5,717 nucleotides of DNA, from contig JABSQL010000069.1 of NCBI GenBank assembly GCA_013215865.1, positions 1 through 5,717 on the forward strand. Reading direction: 5' to 3'. Position numbers and translations under genes: made by a program. The stretch is from Candidatus Margulisiibacteriota bacterium (GTDB taxonomy: Bacteria; Margulisbacteria; Marinamargulisbacteria; DT-59). Positions within the stretch are counted from its first letter, which is position 1. Every line of letters starts with the position of its first letter. The notes under the pieces are model-generated. The model was not told where the DNA came from. It worked only from the letters and a program-made list of their open reading frames with translations, and ran no database searches. This document shows positions 1 through 5,717 of the stretch, piece by piece.

Positions 1-86
1 GTATACCCCATCGATACGAGGTGCAAATGAATATCCGCCGCAACAATCAACTCATCTTCAACAATCATTACCCGCTTTCCATACAT
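1..86 (-). CDS. Response regulator, receiver domain (N-terminal fragment, runs off left edge)
   Basis: Only the first 28 codons are in the window. They read as the opening of a CheY-like receiver domain: a short basic lead, then a hydrophobic beta strand VMIVEDE (residues 6-12) whose E10-D11 pair would form the acidic Mg2+-binding pocket, then helix 1 ending in a typical L-x-x-x-GY turn at residues 24-28. The phosphoacceptor aspartate and any output domain lie outside, so the effector type (stand-alone CheY-like, ANTAR, DNA-binding) cannot be told. The ATG start is well supported by a strong ribosome binding site 9 nt upstream. The gene overlaps the end of the histidine kinase gene by 29 bp in another frame, which strongly suggests translational coupling and that this protein receives phosphate from that kinase. 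Partner assignment is inference from gene order; the receiver fold is seen directly. Confidence 0.87.
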   Translation of the reverse strand, partial: MYGKRVMIVEDELIVAADIHLHLVSMGY

Positions 87-1161
87 CGGTTGTTTCCTCC
101 TTATTGTTATCCGAAAATGTCAGTTGCAAACGTGTTCCTTTCTCAACGTTTACACTAAGCTCACCTTCAATTTGCATCACCAGCACATGGACCAAATACA
201 GTCCAAAGGAACTTGCAGCATTTGGATCAATTTCAGGAGGAATTCCAATACCATCATCTTGGATACATATATGAATTAGATTCACTTTTCGATAAACAGA
301 TACGCTTACAATGCCCTGTCTTCCTTTAGGAAAAGCATGGTTCAAGGCATTTGTTACTAACTCATTAATAATGAGCCCACACGGAACTGCCGAATCTAGG
401 CTTAGAAATATATCCTCCACATCTAAACTTAACTTTATCTCATCAGCTCTCGTATTATACGCGATAAACAACATATTGACTAGATTTTTAATATATTTAG
501 TAAAATCCACTTGTGAAACATCAGGGGATTGATACATCGTTTCATGTATCAAAGACATGGCATGCACTCTTTCCCTACAGTCTTCCATCACTTTCTTAAT
601 GTGTTGGTTTTGAATAGAATTGGCCTTAATATTTAGCATACTTGTAACGATTTGAAGATTATTTTTGACCCGATGATGAATTTCCTTGAGAAGAATATCT
701 TTTTCATGAACAGATTTACGCAACTTATTTTCCGCATTTTTTCTTTTAGAAATATCTTCTATAATAGCCACTATAAGAGGGTGTTTCAGCGTCTCCTTTC
801 TACAGATTGAAACTGTTAAAGTTGTGTCTAATACCACCCCATTTTTGCATATAAACCGTGTTTCAACTTTAAAAGAGTCCCGTTTTCCTTCGGCCAACAT
901 GATAAAAAAATAGTCATCTCTTGCTTTATCCCTTTGATACAATAAACTCTTTATATTTTTTCCAACCATTTCACTATCTTCATACCCTAGAAGCCGTTGA
1001 CAGGAAAAATTACACTGTATTATTTTCCTCTTAACATCTAAAATCATAATACCCATAGCTGCATTATCAAAAATGGCTCTAAAGTCTAAAGAAGAAGTAA
1101 TTTTATAGGGGACAGCCTTTAGGGATGGTTTCAATTTTATTTCGTCTGTCTCTTTTGTCAC
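58..1161 (-). CDS. Cytoplasmic PAS-HisKA_2 sensor histidine kinase
   Basis: This 367-residue protein autophosphorylates on histidine and passes phosphate to a response regulator, most likely the one encoded just downstream. Domains in order: a PAS sensor domain at about 24-140 (FDNAAMGIMILD start, GYEDSEMVGKNI core, IIEDISKRK end); a short coiled linker; a HisKA_2 dimerisation/phosphoacceptor domain at about 155-235 with the hallmark EIHHRVKNNLQ at 160-170, where H163 is the likely phosphorylated residue by alignment with HWE/HisKA_2 kinases; and a HATPase_c domain with N-box INELVTNALNHAF (265-277), G1 box DDGIGIP (302-308) and G2-like FGLYLV (319-324). No membrane segment or signal peptide is visible, so it should sense a cytoplasmic cue through the PAS domain; the ligand is unknown. 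The start is GTG at 1161-1159. No in-frame ATG precedes it before an upstream stop, and no properly spaced ribosome binding site is seen. The start lies very close to the divergent priA. Confidence 0.93.
   Translation of the reverse strand: MTKETDEIKLKPSLKAVPYKITSSLDFRAIFDNAAMGIMILDVKRKIIQCNFSCQRLLGYEDSEMVGKNIKSLLYQRDKARDDYFFIMLAEGKRDSFKVETRFICKNGVVLDTTLTVSICRKETLKHPLIVAIIEDISKRKNAENKLRKSVHEKDILLKEIHHRVKNNLQIVTSMLNIKANSIQNQHIKKVMEDCRERVHAMSLIHETMYQSPDVSQVDFTKYIKNLVNMLFIAYNTRADEIKLSLDVEDIFLSLDSAVPCGLIINELVTNALNHAFPKGRQGIVSVSVYRKVNLIHICIQDDGIGIPPEIDPNAASSFGLYLVHVLVMQIEGELSVNVEKGTRLQLTFSDNNKEETTDVWKAGNDC
96..102 (-). promoter_or_regulatory. Strong Shine-Dalgarno site for the response regulator
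   Basis: The minus strand reads AAGGAGG, a perfect anti-16S match, 9 nt before the ATG at 86-84. It lies inside the last codons of the histidine kinase gene, so it decides the internal start and allows separate or coupled initiation of the regulator. It is the only strong ribosome binding site I could find at any start in the window. Confidence 0.85.
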
Positions 1162-1167
1162 CCTTAT

Positions 1168-1198
1168 ATTGTGAGCGTTGATGGTATAGTATTGTCAA
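1168..1198 (-). promoter_or_regulatory. Candidate promoter for the kinase-regulator operon
   Basis: On the minus strand a perfect TTGACA (-35 type) occupies 1198-1193. The best -10-like hexamer at a near-usable distance is CACAAT at 1173-1168 (4 of 6 matches, 19-nt spacer). Transcription would then begin almost at the GTG start codon at 1161, giving a leaderless or nearly leaderless mRNA. A better hexamer, TATAAG at 1168-1163, is 24 nt away, too far for a normal promoter. The -35 is convincing and the -10 is not. Confidence 0.25.
1182..1190 (+). promoter_or_regulatory. Candidate extended -10 promoter for priA
   Basis: TGGTATAGT fits an extended -10 element (TGn followed by a hexamer with 5 of 6 matches to TATAAT). 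No -35 at a proper distance is evident, which extended -10 promoters tolerate. Transcription would start near 1197, leaving about 10 nt before the ATG at 1207. This is compatible with ATG 1207 and not with GTG 1171 as the priA start. It overlaps the candidate promoter of the divergent kinase gene. Confidence 0.35.
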
Positions 1199-1206
1199 GT
1201 ACTTTA

Positions 1207-3195
1207 ATGAAAAACGATCAAAATCAAGCTTGGGTTGCAGATATATGGGTGTTTAGAAATGTGCCCAGCCACTATACCTACCTAATTGAAGATAAACATG
1301 AAAATGAGATAGTCGTCGGGTGCCAAGTCGTTGTGCCCCTCGGGCATGGGCAGGCAAATGGAATGGTCTTAAAAAAGTACAGGTCCATTCCAAAGCAGAA
1401 CTATAAATTTATCAAAAAACGATTACCCAAAAAGCCGGTTATCTCTCGTGAAATAATACAGTTGGTTCGATGGGTTCAAGACACATACTTTTTGAATCCT
1501 CACAAAGCATTTCAAACGGTTGTGGGAACAAAAACGAAACGGTCTTTAATATCAACCTCTCCACAAGCGACACCCCTTATTCAGCCTTATGCGTTACATC
1601 CTGATCAGCAAACTGTCATCGACACCATTTTAAAAAAAAATGGTACTGAATTTTTATTACATGGTATAACTGCCAGCGGCAAAACAGAAGTTTACATTCA
1701 AATTGCCATCCAAATGATCCAACAAAACAAAGGGGTCATCATGCTGTTGCCCGAAATTTCTTTGACGCCCCAGTTTAGAAACATTTTGCACCAGAGATTT
1801 GGCAACTTGGTTTCTGTTATACATTCCGGACTCACACCAAAAGAGCGCGATATAGAATGGAACCGAATTTATCAGGGTCATGCAACAATAGTATTAGGAC
1901 CAAGATCTGCTATATTTGCACCGATACAAGATCTCGGACTTATCATTATTGATGAAGAGCATGAGACCACTTACAAGCAAGATCAAAACCCTCGGTATCA
2001 AGTCCATGATATTGCCCGGTTCCGTGCTGAAGAAAATAATGCCCTTTTAATTTATGGATCGGCTACCCCGCAAATTGAAACCTACAGTCAAACAACGGTT
2101 GAGTTTGGGAGCCAACTTATCAAGTGTGTGATGTCCAAACGTGTAGGTTCACATCACCTTCCTGACATTCGCATCGTAGATATGAAAGAAAACATTAAGG
2201 GTGGATCTTCTCTTCAGTTCTCTTCAGAGTTGATTAAAGAGATACAGCACAACATAGATCATAATGAAAAAGTCATACTGTTACTCAACAGAAGAGGTTA
2301 TGCGCCTTACATTAGTTGTCAAAAATGTGGTCATATTCATGACTGTACGCATTGCAAGTTAAGTTATACCTATCATAAAAACAAAACGTTCCAATGTCAC
2401 AGATGTGATATTACTGTTCCGGTAACAAATACGTGTACATACTGTAAAAAACCGTCTCTTTCTTTTAGCGGTACCGGCACACAAAAAGCAGAATTGGAGT
2501 TGCATGCATTATTCCCCGGCACTTCTATTCTGAGGATGGACAAAGATACCATTCAACATTCAAGAGAATATGAGGAAAAGTTTAATGCGTTTAAATCTAA
2601 AGGTGCTATTTTATTAGGGACACAACTCATTGCAAAAGGACACCATTTTGAAGATGTCACATTGGTGGGTATTTTAGGTATTGATACCACTTTGAACATT
2701 CCAGACTTTCGCTCTTGTGAACGGACTTTTCAACTCATTACACAAGCAGCAGGAAGAGCTGGCAGAGGGAAGAAACCCGGACGGGTTATTGTTCAGACCC
2801 AAAATCCAGAGCACTATGCCATTCAATATGCCAGTCAACACGACTATGAAGGGTTTTATGCGCAAGAAGTCGCATTTCGTAAATCTCTCTGGTATCCTCC
2901 CTTTTCTGATTTGGTACATATTATATTATCTTCCCCCTCTCTTTCAGATGTAGATGCCTATTCGAAAATAATAGTCCCCACACTTTCCTCATGGGAAGAA
3001 GTATTTGGAGATGATATAAAAATGTTAGGCCCCAAAGCCGCACCAGTTCCCTGCATCCGGGCTCACCATAGAAAACATGTCCTCATTAAATGTGCACCCT
3101 CCATTTCAAAGGACTTCAAATCTCATCTAAAGAAATTGCCCGCATCTAAAAAAGTGAAGGTCATTATTGATTTAAATCCCAAACAGATTTTATAG
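1207..3195 (+). CDS. priA: Primosomal protein N', replication restart helicase PriA
   Basis: PriA is a superfamily 2 3'-to-5' DNA helicase that recognises stalled or repaired forks and reloads the replicative helicase. From the ATG at 1207 it has 662 residues. Seen in order: a 3'-DNA-binding domain at about 9-60; Walker A GITASGKT (153-160); DEEH box (249-252); motif III GSATP (284-288); a zinc-binding module with all eight cysteines in four CxxC pairs (371/374, 380/383, 397/400, 410/413); motif V around GTQLIAKG (471-478); motif VI QAAGRAGRG (513-521); and the C-terminal domain with LGP near 607. All catalytic and metal-binding residues look intact. It is shorter than the roughly 730-residue E. 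coli protein because the winged-helix domain between the 3'-binding domain and the helicase is missing or reduced to about 25 residues. In-frame GTG 1171 would add 12 residues. ATG 1207 is preferred because known PriA proteins begin close to the first strand and because of the candidate promoter at 1182-1190. Confidence 0.97.
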   Translation: MKNDQNQAWVADIWVFRNVPSHYTYLIEDKHENEIVVGCQVVVPLGHGQANGMVLKKYRSIPKQNYKFIKKRLPKKPVISREIIQLVRWVQDTYFLNPHKAFQTVVGTKTKRSLISTSPQATPLIQPYALHPDQQTVIDTILKKNGTEFLLHGITASGKTEVYIQIAIQMIQQNKGVIMLLPEISLTPQFRNILHQRFGNLVSVIHSGLTPKERDIEWNRIYQGHATIVLGPRSAIFAPIQDLGLIIIDEEHETTYKQDQNPRYQVHDIARFRAEENNALLIYGSATPQIETYSQTTVEFGSQLIKCVMSKRVGSHHLPDIRIVDMKENIKGGSSLQFSSELIKEIQHNIDHNEKVILLLNRRGYAPYISCQKCGHIHDCTHCKLSYTYHKNKTFQCHRCDITVPVTNTCTYCKKPSLSFSGTGTQKAELELHALFPGTSILRMDKDTIQHSREYEEKFNAFKSKGAILLGTQLIAKGHHFEDVTLVGILGIDTTLNIPDFRSCERTFQLITQAAGRAGRGKKPGRVIVQTQNPEHYAIQYASQHDYEGFYAQEVAFRKSLWYPPFSDLVHIILSSPSLSDVDAYSKIIVPTLSSWEEVFGDDIKMLGPKAAPVPCIRAHHRKHVLIKCAPSISKDFKSHLKKLPASKKVKVIIDLNPKQIL

Positions 3196-3245
3196 TTGCT
3201 TGTTCATTCTGACCCTGGTCAAGATCATCATATTAACCGTACAAT
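3196..3245 (+). promoter_or_regulatory. Intergenic gap with candidate promoter for the antiporter
   Basis: This 50-bp gap separates priA and the antiporter gene. It holds a weak sigma70-like pair: CTGACC at 3209-3214 (4 of 6) and TATTAA at 3231-3236 (4 of 6), with a 16-nt spacer. The start point would fall only a few bases before the ATG at 3246. No ribosome binding site is visible upstream of that ATG. The gap is also short enough for read-through from priA, so the antiporter may have its own promoter, share a transcript, or both. Confidence 0.22.
3210..3221. repeat. Short palindrome TGACC-CT-GGTCA
   Basis: Two perfect 5-bp inverted arms are separated by 2 bp, lying between priA and the antiporter gene and overlapping the candidate -35 at 3209-3214. 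The arrangement would suit a small operator, but a palindrome this short can arise by chance. It lacks a U-tract and the long stem of an intrinsic terminator for priA. Confidence 0.35.
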
Positions 3246-4190
3246 ATGCGAATGTTAATCCTATTTTTTCAATTTGCATGCGGTTTTTTTCTGCTTTGGA
3301 GAGGTGGGCATTATCTTATTGAGGGAGCGGGGAGCATTGCCAAACGTTTACATGTTCCAGACCTTTTAGTGGGGCTCACCTTGGTTGCGTTTGGAACGTC
3401 TTTGCCTGAGCTTTGTGTGAATATGATGGCTGTTTTCAAAAATAAATCAGATATTATTTTTGGGAATGTATTGGGGAGTAACATTGCCAATATTTTACTC
3501 ATACTGGGGATAGCAGGAATCATTAAAACGCTTCCGGTTCACAAGATGATTTTAAAACGAGATATGCCTGTTAATGTGGGTGCTGTTCTTGCGTTATTGG
3601 GGTGTGTGTACCTCATTTCTCCTTCTTTGAATATATATATCGGGATCATATTTCTTGTTTCTATATGTATTTATATTTACATGGTATATATCAAATCAGA
3701 AAAACACCCTCCCTTAGAGCTCCCTCAAAACCACCCCAGTTTAAGACAGTCTGTAATTTGGGTCATTTTGGGGATCATATGTCTCCCGTTTGGTGCTAAA
3801 TTTGTCGTCTCTTCTGTGTCTGAAATCTCTATTTTATGGGGGTTATCTGAGGCATTTATATCTCTATTTTTAGTCGCATTTGGAACCTCTCTACCGGAGC
3901 TTGCTACCTGTATTGTCGCTGCGAAGAAGCATAAGCCTGGATTCATTTTTGGAAACATTATTGGGTCCAACATTTTCAATATTTTTATGATATTGGGCAT
4001 CACAGCCATGATTAGGCCTCTTTATTTCAACAAAATATTTACCTTTGATGCCGTTATTGGTTTATTGGGTGTATTAGGTACGGGTATAATGGTATGGTTT
4101 CACCCTAAAAAAGAGTTTAATCGCGGCCATGGTTTTCTTTTGGTGTTGGCTTATGTCTTGTACCTTGTTTGGATCGTTATTAGGGGTTAG
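3246..4190 (+). CDS. Ca2+/Na+ (Ca2+/cation) antiporter, CaCA superfamily, YrbG-like
   Basis: This 314-residue inner-membrane protein exchanges Ca2+ against Na+ or H+, normally exporting Ca2+. It shows the two inverted alpha-repeats that define the CaCA superfamily: repeat 1 has AFGTSLPEL at 48-56 followed by GNVLGSN at 73-79, and repeat 2 has AFGTSLPEL at 211-219 followed by GNIIGSN at 236-242. The ion-coordinating acids would be E55 and E218. About ten hydrophobic segments are visible, split by a hydrophilic loop at about 150-168, which matches the five-plus-five topology. Length is usual for the YrbG/CaxA branch. The start ATG at 3246 has no ribosome binding site, and a second ATG at 3252 is equally usable. 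The gene follows priA by 50 bp and its stop overlaps the convergent winged-helix gene by 4 bp. Ion specificity cannot be read from sequence. Confidence 0.94.
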   Translation: MRMLILFFQFACGFFLLWRGGHYLIEGAGSIAKRLHVPDLLVGLTLVAFGTSLPELCVNMMAVFKNKSDIIFGNVLGSNIANILLILGIAGIIKTLPVHKMILKRDMPVNVGAVLALLGCVYLISPSLNIYIGIIFLVSICIYIYMVYIKSEKHPPLELPQNHPSLRQSVIWVILGIICLPFGAKFVVSSVSEISILWGLSEAFISLFLVAFGTSLPELATCIVAAKKHKPGFIFGNIIGSNIFNIFMILGITAMIRPLYFNKIFTFDAVIGLLGVLGTGIMVWFHPKKEFNRGHGFLLVLAYVLYLVWIVIRG

Positions 4191-4196
4191 ACCCCT
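4182..4196. terminator. Possible bidirectional hairpin at convergent gene ends
   Basis: AGGGGT-TAG-ACCCCT forms a 6-bp perfect stem with a 3-nt loop, four of the pairs being G-C. It contains both stop codons: TAG of the antiporter at 4188-4190 on the plus strand and TAA of the winged-helix gene at 4189-4187 on the minus strand. The plus strand continues TTCC and the minus strand AATAACG, so neither side has a proper U-tract. It may act as a weak terminator or pausing site for the two converging transcripts. Confidence 0.35.
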
Positions 4197-4504
4197 TTCC
4201 AGATGAGGAAGGTAATCACCAAAACCGTTCCCACTACCGCACCTATCACCTGTAATTGTTTACGTGTTTTTTCTAGTTGTTTTGCATATTCTTTGCCGGT
4301 GTCTGTTAAGGTATATTCAGATTCACCCCCTCTTTTAGAGAAGCGTTTGATGGCCCCTTTTGATTCCCAATAGGATGCGATTTCTGTTTCTAATTTATAG
4401 GGAATGCTGATTAACAGCATTAATTCCCGAGAAGTGATAACGTCTCTTCCCATTTTGAAACGTTGGTATATGAGTTTAAGGAATGTATTTTTTTTATTGA
4501 ACAT
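4187..4504 (-). CDS. Small winged-helix protein with C-terminal membrane anchor (function unknown)
   Basis: I do not recognise a named family for this 105-residue protein. Residues about 20-76 look like a winged helix-turn-helix: helices around TSRELMLL and LETEIASYWESKG, then a strand-wing-strand SEYTLTDTGKEYA (62-74), the YxLTxxG pattern common in MarR/PadR-like and other winged-helix proteins. A basic helical stretch (72-84, rich in K, R and Q) leads into one hydrophobic segment at about 86-102, and the chain ends three residues later. That suggests a tail-anchored protein with its winged helix in the cytoplasm. The ATG at 4504 has no ribosome binding site; Met18 (ATG at 4453) would still keep the whole winged helix. 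The gene lies 26 bp downstream of the DUF4143 ATPase on the same strand, so they may share a transcript. The wing could bind DNA or a protein partner; which is unknown. Confidence 0.78.
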   Translation of the reverse strand: MFNKKNTFLKLIYQRFKMGRDVITSRELMLLISIPYKLETEIASYWESKGAIKRFSKRGGESEYTLTDTGKEYAKQLEKTRKQLQVIGAVVGTVLVITFLIWKGV

Positions 4505-4530
4505 AGATCTTATATATTATGGTCTCATAG

Positions 4531-5717
4531 TTAATTCGATTCAGGCAAAATACAATACCTGGCGTAGTAAAGTGGATAGTAATGAAATTTAGTCGATATT
4601 TGAAACGGTTTTGCGCTGAGTATTATACAATATTCAGGTTTATACTTATTTAAAAATACTTTCAAACTTTTTGCCTGTGTCACAAATCCTGCTTTAACTT
4701 CCACAGGAATAACATGACCCTCTTTTTCGCGCAAAAATTCAATTTCTGCTGATTTTTCACGCCATGCGAATACACGATTAAGTCCAGAGAATATAAATTC
4801 CTGCAATACAAAATTTTCAGCAAAATATCCTTTATATGTACCGTAATCATAGTTTTGTATCGTTACTGGGGATAAATCACTGAGTGCACCAAGTATACCC
4901 ACATCAAAAATGAAGAGTTTAAATACATTTTCCTTTGAATAGTGGGAAAAAGGTAATTGCCCGCTGTTGACGATGGGCATACGATAAATTAGACCTGCCG
5001 TTTCCAACCAATCTATTGAGCTAGATAGTCTTTGATAGCCAGAAACTTCTTTTGAAACATTTGAAAATGTGAATTTCTTCGATTTAGAATGGTCCAAGTC
5101 GCTGGCCAATTGCGCTGGAATATTACGTAACAACCGTGATATTGTCATTGAGTTTAGTTTTCCAGAATGCTTTGCGATGTCAGATTCATACGCCACGATC
5201 AGGTCATTTTGCTTATTTCTCACTTTTTGGAACGCCACACCCAAACTCTCTTGCTTATTTTCAATAAACACAGCAACAGATTCAGGCAATCCACCCACGA
5301 TAAAGTAATGTTTCAATTGACTCCAAATTTGGTCATGAACAATATCATGAATAGTGCTCCCCTCCCATAGCTGGTGAATTGAATCAACCAACTGATCTTG
5401 ACCGGAAGCCAATAGAAATTCCTCAAAACACATGGGATACAAGGACATCAATTCTACTTTTCCAACGGGATACGACCCCTCTTGAGCCAGAAATATCCCC
5501 AATAAAGACCCCGCAGCACATATGGTAAGCTCTGGCATTTCTTCATAAAAATACTTTAAGCTAGTTAGTGCAGCAGGTACCTCTTGAATCTCATCAAAAA
5601 TAATAAGATCGTGATTGACATCGATATTCGTATTTAGATGATGGTTTAATGCCTGTAATAAAATCTGTGGATCCAAACTTTTTTCAAAGATATTGTGTAT
5701 TTCTTTATCTTTTTCAA
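4531..5717 (-). CDS. AAA-type ATPase, DUF4143 family (C-terminal 394 residues; N-terminus beyond right edge)
   Basis: The reading frame stays open to the window edge, so the true start and Walker A are outside; the in-frame TTG at 5676 is not the start. Numbering from the first visible codon: Walker B LIIFDEIQ (37-44); sensor-like AAGSLLG (67-73); LYPMCFEEFL (92-101), as in the PVG.vE..LyPmsFeEFL block of the family; GGLPE (141-145); and a DUF4143 region with a DVG motif (271-273) and GYFAENFVLQEF (296-307). It ends with EIEFL (324-328) and PVEVKAG (337-343), which has the layout of a degenerate or active PD-(D/E)xK nuclease-like fold. Proteins of this COG1373-like group are common, patchily distributed and mostly without a known function; they are usually cytoplasmic P-loop ATPases. 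The downstream winged-helix gene follows by 26 bp. Any role in DNA processing or defence is inference only. Confidence 0.9.
   Translation of the reverse strand, partial: EKDKEIHNIFEKSLDPQILLQALNHHLNTNIDVNHDLIIFDEIQEVPAALTSLKYFYEEMPELTICAAGSLLGIFLAQEGSYPVGKVELMSLYPMCFEEFLLASGQDQLVDSIHQLWEGSTIHDIVHDQIWSQLKHYFIVGGLPESVAVFIENKQESLGVAFQKVRNKQNDLIVAYESDIAKHSGKLNSMTISRLLRNIPAQLASDLDHSKSKKFTFSNVSKEVSGYQRLSSSIDWLETAGLIYRMPIVNSGQLPFSHYSKENVFKLFIFDVGILGALSDLSPVTIQNYDYGTYKGYFAENFVLQEFIFSGLNRVFAWREKSAEIEFLREKEGHVIPVEVKAGFVTQAKSLKVFLNKYKPEYCIILSAKPFQISTKFHYYPLYYARYCILPESN

Noticed and set aside
311..532. Plus-strand reading frame inside the kinase gene, and similar opposite-strand frames inside priA, the antiporter and the ATPase
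   Set aside because: Their translations show no domain pattern and they lie fully within well-supported genes, so they are shadow frames.
58..1161. Kinase as a membrane-bound or hybrid sensor
   Set aside because: No hydrophobic segment of membrane length is present, and the receiver domain is encoded in a separate frame with its own start and ribosome binding site.
1158..1174. TCAC...GTGA inverted repeat spanning the kinase/priA divergent gap
   Set aside because: The arms are simply the two opposite-facing GTG codons each followed by A; 4-bp arms with a 9-bp spacer are expected by chance.
3196..3245. Intrinsic terminator for priA
   Set aside because: The only inverted repeat has 5-bp arms with a 2-nt loop, too tight to fold well, and no run of T follows.
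5674..5676. TTG at 5676 as the start of the DUF4143 ATPase
   Set aside because: The frame stays open upstream to the window edge, and a start here would leave an ATPase with Walker B but no Walker A. The gene is cut by the window instead.
4187..5717. Toxin-antitoxin or classical defence system
   Set aside because: The small protein resembles a membrane-anchored winged helix rather than a known antitoxin, and the ATPase is not a recognised toxin. Order and spacing alone do not support the label.

Overview
This is an AT-rich bacterial chromosomal window with six protein-coding genes, four complete and two cut by the window edges. No rRNA, tRNA, CRISPR array or insertion sequence is visible. 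PriA marks it as bacterial. The one strong AAGGAGG ribosome binding site, in front of the response regulator, shows that at least that gene uses Shine-Dalgarno initiation. I cannot assign a phylum from sequence alone.

Layout from left to right. Positions 1-1161, minus strand: a two-component operon made of a soluble PAS-HisKA_2 histidine kinase and, overlapping its 3' end by 29 bp, a response regulator that runs off the left edge. Positions 1207-3195, plus strand: priA, the replication-restart helicase, divergent from the kinase, with its N-terminal region shortened where the winged-helix domain normally lies. Positions 3246-4190, plus strand: a K+-independent-type Ca2+/Na+ (Ca2+/cation) antiporter with two alpha-repeat signatures. 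Positions 4187-4504, minus strand: a small winged-helix protein with one C-terminal membrane segment, convergent with the antiporter and overlapping it by 4 bp inside a short hairpin. Positions 4531-5717, minus strand: an AAA-type ATPase of the DUF4143 family (COG1373-like) whose N-terminus, including Walker A, lies beyond the right edge.

The kinase and regulator clearly work together as a phosphorelay. PriA and the antiporter are housekeeping genes with no visible functional link to it. The ATPase and the membrane-anchored winged-helix protein lie 26 bp apart on the same strand and may be co-transcribed. That pair is the least explained part of the window, but nothing here proves a joint function. 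The gaps between genes are all short (26-50 bp), so no long stretch is unaccounted for. The most useful second looks are the PriA domain loss, the very tight divergent start region at 1161-1207, the apparent short-leader starts, and the winged-helix/ATPase pair.
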